Source of the DNA: Gavia stellata
Taxonomy: Eukaryota > Chordata > Aves > Gaviiformes > Gaviidae
DNA: 64,000 nt
Direction of reading: 5' to 3'
Assembly (NCBI RefSeq): GCF_030936135.1
Contig: NC_082617.1
Location: 303,501-367,500 of the forward strand
Position numbers and translations under genes: made by a program. The notes under the pieces are model-generated. The model saw only the letters and a list, made by a program, of their open reading frames with translations. It did no database searches and had not been told where the DNA came from. Below are positions 55,681-64,000 of this stretch, piece after piece. Every line of letters begins with the position of its first letter. Position 1 is the first letter of the stretch.

Positions 55681-58600
55681 AGCAGAAGCAGGAGCAGAAG
55701 AAGCAGAAGAAGAAAAAGCAGAAGAGGAAGAAGCAGAAGAAGAAGCAGAAGCAGAAGAAGCAGAAGAAGAAGCAGCAGCAGAAGAAGCAGCAGAAGAAGC
55801 AGAAGCAGAAGAAGAAGCGGAAGAAGCAGAAGAAGCAGCAGAAGAAGTAGCAGAAGAAGAAAAAGAAGACACAAAAGAAGTCGAAGAAACAGTAGAAGAA
55901 GCAGAAGAAGAATCAGAAGAAGCAAAAGCAGAAGCACATGAAGAAGCAGCAGAAGAATGACGAGCAGATGAAGCAGATGAAGCAGGAGCAGAAGCAGAAG
56001 TAGAAGTAGAAGTAGAAGGAAAAACAGAAGCAGAGGTAGAAGAAAAAGAAACAGAAGCAAAAGTAGAACAGAAGAAGCAGCAGCAGAAGTATCAGATGCA
56101 GAAGAAGCTGAAGAAGGAGAACCACAAGAAAAAGAAGCAGAAGCAGAATAAGAAGCAGAATGAGAAGCTTAAGAAGCAGAAGAAGAAGCAGAAGCAGAAG
56201 AAATAGAAGGAGAAGAAGCAGAAGAAGGAGAAGAAGCTGAACCAGAAGAACAGGAAGAAGCAGAAGAAGCAGAAGGAGAAGGAAAACCAGAAGCAGAAGC
56301 AGAAGTATAATAAAAAGCAGGAGTGGAAGCAGAACCAGAAACAGAAGCATCAGAAGCAGCAGCAGAAGAAGCACAAGTCGAAGTAGAAGAAACCAAGAAG
56401 CAGAAGCATCAGAAGAAAAAGAAGCAGAAGAAGCAGAAGCAGAAGAATCAGAAGCAAAAGCAGCAGAAGCAGAAGTAGTAGAAGGAGCAGCAGAAGAAAA
56501 AAGGGAGAAGAAGCTGAAACAGAAAAAGGAGAAGCAAAAGAAGCAGAAGAAGCAGAAGCAGAAGAATCAGAATCAGAAGAAGCAGAACCAGAAGCAGAAG
56601 AAGCAGAAGTAGCAGAAGGAGCAGAAGAAGAAAAAAGGGAGAAGAAGCAGAAGAAAAAGTAGAAGAAGGGGAAGCAGAAGAAGCAGAAGCCAAAAAAGAA
56701 ACAGCAGAAGAAGAAAATGCAGAAGGAGAAGAAAAGAAGCAGAAGTAGTAGAAGAAGCAGAAGAAGCAAAAGCAGAAGTAGTATTAGAAGTATTAGAAGA
56801 AGGACAAGATACAGAAGAAGCAGAAGAATAGGAAGCAGAAGAAGAAGCAGAAGCAGCAGAAGATGAAGAAGCAGAAGAAGTAGAAGGAGAAGGAGAAGAA
56901 GAAGAAGAAGAATCAGAAGGAGAAACAGAAGCAGAAAAACCAGAAGAAGAAGCAGAAGAAGAAAAAGGTAAAATAGCAGAAGCAAAAGTGGGACAAGAAG
57001 CAGAATAAGCAGAAGAAAAAGCAGAAGAAGTGGAAGGAGCAGAACAAGAAGAAAAGTGTAAGAAACAGAAAAAGAAGCAGAAGCAAAAGCAGAAAAACCA
57101 GGAGGAAAAGAAGCAGAAGGAGAAGAAGCAGAAGAAGCAGAAGTAGAAGGCGAAACAGAAGCAGAAGGAGAAGGAGAACGAGAACCTTAAGAAGCAGAAG
57201 AAGAAGCAGAAGAAACAGAAGCAGAAGAAAAAGAAGCAGAAGAAGCAGAAGAAAAAGAAGGAGAACCAGAAAAAGCAGAGGAAGAAGCAGAAGAAACAGA
57301 ATTAGTAGAAGCAGAAGGAAAAACACAAGCAGATACAGTAGAAGCAATAGAAAAGAGGAAGAAGAAGAAAAAGAAGAAGAATCAGAAGTAGAAGCAGACA
57401 AAGCAAAAGAAGCAGAGGAAGCAGGAGCAGCAGAAACTGAAGCAAAAGAAGAAGAAACAGCAAAAGAAGAAGTAAAAGTATAAGATGAAGCAGAATAGCA
57501 GAAATAGCAGAAGAAGCAGAAGAAAAAACAGAATAAGCAGCAGAAGAAGCAGAAGCAAAAGAAGCAGCAGAAGAAGCAGAAGAAGCAGAACTAGAAGCAG
57601 CAGAAGAAGCAGATGAAGCAAAAGCAGAAGAAGAAGCAGCAGAAGAAGAAGCTGAAGCATAAAAAGGAGAAACAGCAGAAGCAGAAGAAGCAGAAGTAGT
57701 CTAAGAAGCAGAAGAAGAAACTGAGAAGAAGCAGAACAAATCAAGCAGGAGAAGCAGAAGAAGCAGAAGAAGTATAAGCGAAAAGAGCAGCAGAAGTAGA
57801 AGAGAAGACGTAGTAGAAGAATCAGAAGCAGAAGAAGCAGAAGCAAAAGAAACAATAAGAAGAAGCAGAACAAGAAGCAGAAACAAAGAACCTGAAGCAG
57901 AAGCAGAAGAAGCAGAAGCACAAGAAGAATTAATAGCAGAAATAGCAGAAGCAGTAGTAGAAGAAGAAACATAAGGGGAAGCAAAAGAAGAAGCAGCAGA
58001 AGTAGCAGAAGAAACAGAAGAAGCAGCAGCAGAAGCAGAAGAAGCACCAGCAGAAGCAGAAGAAGCAGCAGCAGAAGCAGAAGAAGCAGCAGTAGAAGCA
58101 GAAGAAGAACAAGAAGAAGAAGCAGAAGAAGAAGCAGAAGTAGCAGAAGGAGCAGAAGAAGAAGAAGGAGAAGAAGAAGAAGAAAAAGCAGAGCCAGAAG
58201 TGGAATAAGTAGAAGGAGAAGAAGAGTCACAAGAAGTAGCAGAAGAAGAAGCAGAAGTAGCAGAAGAAACAGAATCAGAATCAGAAGAAAAAGAAGCAGA
58301 AGAACAAGAATCAGAAGCAGCAGAAGTAAAAGCAGAAGTAGAAGGCGAAGCAGAAGCAGAAGAAGCATCAGCAGAAGAAGCAGAAGTACTAGAAGCAGCA
58401 GAAACCGAGGTGGAAACAGAAATGGAAGAAGCAGCATAGAAAGAAAAAGCAGAAAAGAAGAAGCAGAAACAGAAGAAGCGGAAGAAAAGGGAAAGAAGAA
58501 ACAGAACAAGAAGAATAAGAAGAATAACAAGAAGAAGAAGAAGTAGGACGAGAAGAAAAAGAAGCAAAATGAGAGGCAGAAGGAGAAGCAGAAGTAGCAG

Positions 58601-59500
58601 AAGAAGATGCAGAAGCAGAAGCAGCAGAAGCAGAAGAAGGAGAATCAGAAAAGGCAGAGGAAGAAGCAGAAGAAGTAGAAGCAGTAGAAGGAGAAGGCAA
58701 AACACAAGCGGAAGAAGAAGATGGAAACAGAAAAAGAAGAAGAAGCAGAAATAGCAAAAGAAGAAGAAGAAGAAAAAACAAAATAAGCAGCAGAAGAATC
58801 AGAAACCGAAGAAGCAGAAGTAAAAGAAGCAGAAGCAGAAGAAGCAGAAACAGAAGAAGAAGCAGAAGAAACAGAAGGAGAAGGTGAAGCACAAAAAGAG
58901 CAGAAGCAGAAGAAGCAGAAGGAAAAATAGAAGCAGAAGAAAAAGAAAGAGAAGCGGAAGTAGAAGAAAAGAAGTAGTAGAAGAATCAGAAGCAGAAGAA
59001 TCAGAAGCAAAAGAAAAAGAAGAAGAAGAAGAAGAAGAAGCAGAAGCTAAGAATCTGAGTCAGAAGCAGAAGAAGCAGAAGCAAAAGAAGAAAAAAGAGA
59101 ACCAGAAAAAGCAGAAGAAGAAGCAGAAGAAGCAGAAGTAGTAGAAGCAGAAGAAAATACACAAGCAGAAGCAGAAGAAAAAGAAGAAGAAGCGGAAATG
59201 AAGGAGCAGCGGAAATAGAAGCTGACGAAGCAGAAGTAGCACAGGAAGCAGGAGCAGCAGAAACCTAAGCAGAAGAAGAAGAAGCAGCAAAAGAAGAAGA
59301 AGCAAAAGAATAAGCAGAAGCAGAAGAAGCAGAAATAGCAGAAGAAGAAGTAGAAGAACAAGAATAAGCAGCAGAAGAAGCAGAAGCAGCAGAAGAAGCA
59401 GAGAAAGCAGAAGCAACAGCAGCAGAAGCAGCAGAATAATAGGCAGCAGCAGAAGCAGAATAAGAGGCAGCAGAAGAAGAAGCAACAGAAGAAAAAAAAA

Positions 59501-62500
59501 AAGAAGAGGAAGAAGAAGAAGAAGAAGAAAAAGAAGCAGAAAGGTAAGAGAAGAAGAAGCCAAGTAGAAGAAAGATGAAGAAGAGGAAGAAGATGAAGAA
59601 GAGGAAGAAGTAGAAGAAGAAGAAAAGGAAGAAGAAGAAGAGGAAGGAGAAGGAGAAGAAGAAGGAGAAGGAGAAGAACAAGATAGAGAAGAAGAAGATA
59701 GAGAAGAAGAAGAAGATAGAGAAGAAAAAGAAGATAAAGAAGACAGAGAAGAAGAAGAAAAAGATAAAGAAGGAGGTGAAGAACATAGAGAAGAAGAAGA
59801 AGATAGAGAAGAAGAAGATAGAGAAGAATAAGATAGAGAAGAAGATGAAGAAAAAGAAAAAGAAGAAGAAGAAGAAGAAGATAAGAAGAAGTTAGAGATG
59901 AAGAATATGAAGAAGATGATGAAGAAGAAGATGAAAAACAAGAAGAAGAAGATAGAGAATTGGAAGAAGAAGGAGAAGATAGAGAAGCGGAAGAAGATAG
60001 AGGAGAAGTAGAAGAAGATAATGAAGAAGAAGACAGAGAAGATTTAGAAGAAGATAATGAAGAAAATGATGAAGAAGAAGAGATAGAGAAGAAGTAGAAG
60101 ATGAAGAATATGAAGAAGAAGAAGAAGCGGAAGAAGAAGAAGAAGAAGAAGATAGACAAGACGAAGAAGAAGAAGAAGCAGAAGAAGAAGAAGTAGAAGA
60201 TAGACAAGACGAAGAAGAAGAAGAAGTTAGAGAAGAAGAAGAAGAAGAAGTTAGAGAAGAAGAAGAAGAAGTTAGAGAAGAAGAAGAAGAAGTAGTTAGA
60301 GAAGAAGAAGAAGAACAAGAAGAAGAAGTTAGAGAAGAAGAAGATAGAGAAGCAGCAGAAGAAGAAGAAGATAGAGAAGTGGAAGAAGAAGAAGAAGATA
60401 GAGAAGAAGAAGATAGAGAAGAAGAAGATAGAGATGAAGATGAAGAAGATGAAGAAGATGAAAATGAAGAAGAATATAGAGAAGAACATAAGAAGATAGA
60501 AGAAGAAAGAGAAGAAGAAGAAGTTAGAGAAGCAGAAGAGAAGCGAAAAAAGAAGATACAGAAGAAGACAGAGATGAAGAAGATGAAGAAGAAGATAGAG
60601 ATGAAGAAGATGAAAATGAAGAAGATAGAGAAGAAGATAAGAAGATAGAGAAGAAGAGAAGAAGATAGAAAATAACAAGAGAAGAAGATGAAGTTGATGA
60701 TGAAGATAGAAAAGAAGAAGATAGAGAAGAAGATAGAGAAGATGAAGACGAAGAAGATGAAAATGAAGAAGTTAGAAAAGATAGAGAGGAAGAAGAAGAA
60801 GAAGATAGAGAAGAAGAAGAAGAAGAAGAAGAAGAAGAAGAAGAAGAAGAAGAAGAAGAAGAAGAAGAAGAAGAAGATAGAGAAGCGGAAGAAGAAGAAG
60901 AAGAAGAAGAAGAAGATAGAGAAGTGGAAGAAGATAGAGAAGAAGAAGAAGACAGAGAAGAAGAGGATAGAGAAGATTTAGAAGAAGATATAGAAAAAGA
61001 AGATAGAGAAGAAGAAGAAGATAGAGAAGGAGATGCTGAAGATGAACATAGAGAAGAAGTGGAAGAAGAAGAAGAAGAAGAGAAGAAGAAGATAGAGAAG
61101 ATGAAGAAGAAGATAGATAAGGAGAAGATAGAGGTGAAGAAGATGAGGAAGAAGATGAAGAAGATGAAAATGAAGAAGAAGATAGAGAAGAACATAAGAA
61201 GATAGAGAAGAAGAAGAAGAAGATAGAGAAGAAGAAGAAGAAGAAGATAGAGAAGCAGAAGAAGAAGGAGAAGCGAAAGAAGAAGATACAGAAGATGAAG
61301 ATAGAGATGAAGAAGATGAAGAAGAAGATGAAGATAGAGAAGAAGATAAGAATATAGAGAAGAAGAGAAGAAGAAGATAGAAAATAAGAAGAGAAGATGA
61401 AGTCAATGATGAAGATAGAAAAGAAGAAGATAGAGAAGAAGAAGATAGGGAAGATGAAGATGAAGAAGATAAAAATGAAGAAGAAGAAGTTAGAAAAGAT
61501 AGAGAAGAAGAAGAAGATAGAGAAGAAGAAGAAGATGAAGAAGAAGAAGAAAAAGCAGAAGAAGAAGCAGAAGGAGAAGCGGCAGAATAAAAAGAAGGAG
61601 AAGCAGAAGAAGAAGATAGGGAAGATAGAGAAAACGAAGAAGAAAACAGAGAAGAAGAACAAGAAGAAGAAGATAGAGAAGTAGAACAAAAAGAAGAAGA
61701 TAGAGAAGAAGATAGAGAAGAAGAACAAGAAGAACATAGAGAAGAAGAAGAAGAAGGAGAAGAAGAAGAACAAGTGGAAGAAGAAGAAGAAAAAGAAGAA
61801 AAGAAGATAAGAAGAAGGAGAAGAAGATGAAGGTGAAGAATATGAAGAAGAAGAAAAAGATAGAGGAGAAAAATAAGAAGTTAGAGAAGAAGAAGAAGAA
61901 GTTAGAGAAGAAGAAGAAGATGAAGTTTTTAGAGAAGAAGAAGAAGATAGAGAAGAAGAAGATGAAGAACAACAACAAGAATGAGAAGAAGAACATAGAC
62001 AAGCGGAAGAAGAAGAAGAAGAAAAAGAAGTAGCTAGAGAAGAAAATGAAGGTGAAGAATATGAAGAAGAAGAAGACAGAGAAGAAGAAGAAGAAGAAGG
62101 AGTTAGAGAAGAAGAAGAAGACGAGGAAGAGGTAGAGGAAGAAGAAGGCGAAGGAGAAGGAGAAGAAAAAGAAGAACAAGATAGAGAAGGAGAAGATAGA
62201 GAAGAAGAAGAAGAAGATAGAGAAGAAAAAGAAGATAAAGAAGAAAGAGAAGATGAAAAAGATAGAAAAGAAGAAGGTGAAGAAGATAGAGAAGAAGAAG
62301 ATAGAGAAGATGATAGTAGAAGAATAAGATAGAGAAGAAGAAGAAGATGAAGAAAAAGAAGAAGAAGATAATAGAAGATGATAGAGAAGAATAAGATAGA
62401 GAAGAAGAAGAAGAAACAGAAGAAGAAGAAGAAAAACAACAAGAAGAAGAAGAAGAAGAAAAAGAATAAAAAGAAGAAGAAGAAGAAGAAGAGGAAGATG

Positions 62501-63700
62501 GAGAAGCAGAAGAAGAAGAAGAAAAAGAAGAAGATAGAGAAGATGAAGAGGAAGATAGAGAAGCAGAAGAAGATAGAGAAGAAGAAAAAGAAAGATAAGA
62601 AGAAGATAGAGAAGAAGAAGAAGATAAGAAGAAGATAGAGAAGAAGAAGATAGAGAAGAAGAAGAGACAGAAGAAGAGAGAGAAGAGAGAGAACAAGAAG
62701 ATGAAGAAGATGAAGCAGAAGATGAAGCAGAAGAAGAGAAGATCATAGCGAAGATGATAGAACAGAAAAAGAAGAAGATAGAGAAGAAGAAGACAGAGAA
62801 GAAGAAGATAGAGATGAAGAAGATGATGGAGATGATGAAGAAGAAGATGAAGAAGAAGATAGAGAAGAAATATTAAAAGAAGAAGATAGAGACGAAGAAG
62901 ACAGAGAAGAAGAAGAGAGAGAAAAAGAAGAGAGAGATGGAGAAGATGAAGAAGAAGGAGAAGATGAAGAAGAAGAAGATGAAGAAGAAGAATATAGAGA
63001 AGAAGAAGAAGAAGAAGAAGATAAGAAGAAGAAGATAGAGAGGAAGAAGATAGAGAAGGAGATGATAAAGAAGAAGAAGATAAAGATGAAGAAGATGACG
63101 AAGAAGAAGTAGAAGAAGAAGATAAAGAAGAAGAACAAGAAGAAGCGCAAGAAGAAGAAGAAGAAGATAGACAAGACGAAGAAGAAGTTAGAGAAGAAGA
63201 AGAAGGAGAAGATAGAGAAGATGAAGGTGAAAAATATGAATAATAAGAAAATGTTAGAGAAGAAGAAGAAGAAGAAGACGAAGATAGAGAAGCGGAAGAA
63301 GAAGAAGAAGAAGAAGAAGAAGAAGAAGAAGAAGAAGAAGATGAAGAAGAAGAAGAAGAAGAAGACGAAGAAGAATAAGAAGAAAACAAAGAAGAAGTAG
63401 AAAACAAAGAAGAAGAAGATGAAGAAGAAGAAGAAGAAAACGAAGAAGATAGAAAAGAAGAAGAAGAAAATAGAGAAGAAGAAGATGAAAAAGATGAAGA
63501 TGAAGAAGATGAAATTGAAAAAGAAGAACAAGATGAAGATGAAGAAGGAGAAGGAGGAGAAGAAGGAGAAGGAATAGAAGCAGCAGAAGAAGAAGATAGA
63601 GAAGTGGAAGCAGAAGAAGAATATAGAGCAGCGGAAGAAGATAGAGAAGAAAAAGCAGAAGAGAGAGAAGAAGAAGAAGAAGAGAGAGAAGAAGAAGATA
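59501..63700 (+). repeat. purine-rich array, GAAGAAGATAGA block
   Basis: About 4.2 kb in which GAA runs alternate with GATAGA. The GCA triplets of the previous block become rare. The change is gradual at about 59480-59700. Pure GAA runs of about 50-60 bp occur, for example near 60815-60870. Confidence 0.95.
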
Positions 63701-64000
63701 GAGATTAAGAAGATGAAGAAGAAGCAGAAGAAGCAGAAGGAGAAGAAGCAGAAGAAGCAGAAGCAGAAGAAGAGGAAGAAGCAGAAGAAGCTGGAGTGGT
63801 AGAAGGAGAAGGAAAAACAGAAGCAGAAATACAATAAGAAGCAGAACCAGACGTAGAAGCAGAAGAAGCAGCAGCAGAAGAAGCAGAAGTAGAAGCAGAA
63901 GAAAAAGAAGAAGCAGAAGCAGATGAAGCACAAGAAGGCGAAGAAGAAGAAGAAGAAGCAGAAGCAGAAGAAGGAGAAGCAGAAGCAGCAGAATAGGGAG
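63701..64000 (+). repeat. purine-rich array, return to GCAGAA block
   Basis: At about 63715 the sequence goes back to GCAGAAGAAGCAGAAG words, including a GAAGGAAAAACAGAAGC form, and continues past the end of the window. The array's true length is unknown. Confidence 0.93.

Larger units (their letters stand above)
54391..59500 (+). repeat. purine-rich array, GCAGAA/GAAGAA block
   Basis: About 5.1 kb of GAA, GCA, AAA and occasional GTA, GGA or TCA triplets. The + strand is almost free of pyrimidines except C in GCA and scattered T. Higher-order 33-bp units occur at 55421-55519 and 55571-55680. It is open in several frames on both strands (Glu/Ala/Lys-rich on +; Leu, Ser, or Phe/Cys-rich on -). 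Confidence 0.95.

Noticed and set aside
59047-60678. 543-codon - strand open frame, Ser/Phe/Leu-rich
   Set aside because: Low-complexity translation of the purine array. Neighbouring frames are also open, which a real gene would not show.
60772-62442. 556-codon - strand open frame
   Set aside because: Same reason: triplet array, no start context, splice signal or domain.

Overview
The window looks like avian nuclear DNA, most likely from a galliform. It carries CR1 LINE tails, a solo LTR of an avian ERVL-like family, class II-like endogenous retroviruses and a compact-exon vertebrate gene. Species and chromosome cannot be fixed from the sequence alone.

Region 1 (1-34874) is an internal part of HYDIN on the + strand, the giant ASH/MSP-domain protein of the motile-cilium central pair. 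I place 19 coding exons totalling about 3.2 kb (about 1,080 codons of a protein that is about 5,100 residues in mammals). Splice phases join consistently from exon 1 to exon 13. Exon 14 has an internal frame change. Exon 18 has a start phase that does not fit exon 17 and an in-frame TAG. No later HYDIN exon is recognisable. The introns hold a complete solo LTR with a target-site duplication (10702-11290) and a CR1 fragment (22175-22330), and little else.

Region 2 (34875-44343) is a cluster of old transposons. A + strand provirus (35605-40921) has two 380-bp LTRs, an initiator-tRNA-Met primer-binding site, a short gag, a broken pol, an env tail and a polypurine tract. Two stretches in it are foreign: about 560 bp with a CpG-rich, C-rich start between gag and the RT active site, and a 156-bp piece of an ERVL-type LTR inside RT. 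A CR1 tail abuts its 3' LTR. Next is a - strand provirus remnant (gag-like and env-like fragments), apparently with a solo LTR nested in its gag.

Region 3 (44344-64000) is mostly satellite. It starts with a 6.2-kb ATTTC-type array that changes strand about eight times. Then come an AT-rich segment, a 2.8-kb island with a degenerate tandem repeat and a probable LTR start, a TTTTC-rich tract, a second copy of the AT-rich segment, and a purine-only GAA/GCA/GAT trinucleotide array of at least 9.6 kb that runs off the end. The array is open in several frames only because it is low-complexity trinucleotide DNA, so I call no genes there.

The host gene appears to end, or to enter an enormous intron, at the edge of the transposon and satellite block. 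With the three coding lesions in its last exons, this fits a degenerating or duplicated HYDIN copy in repeat-rich chromatin. An assembly join or sequencing errors are the main alternatives. No unambiguous new system is present; the mosaic provirus is the most unusual object.
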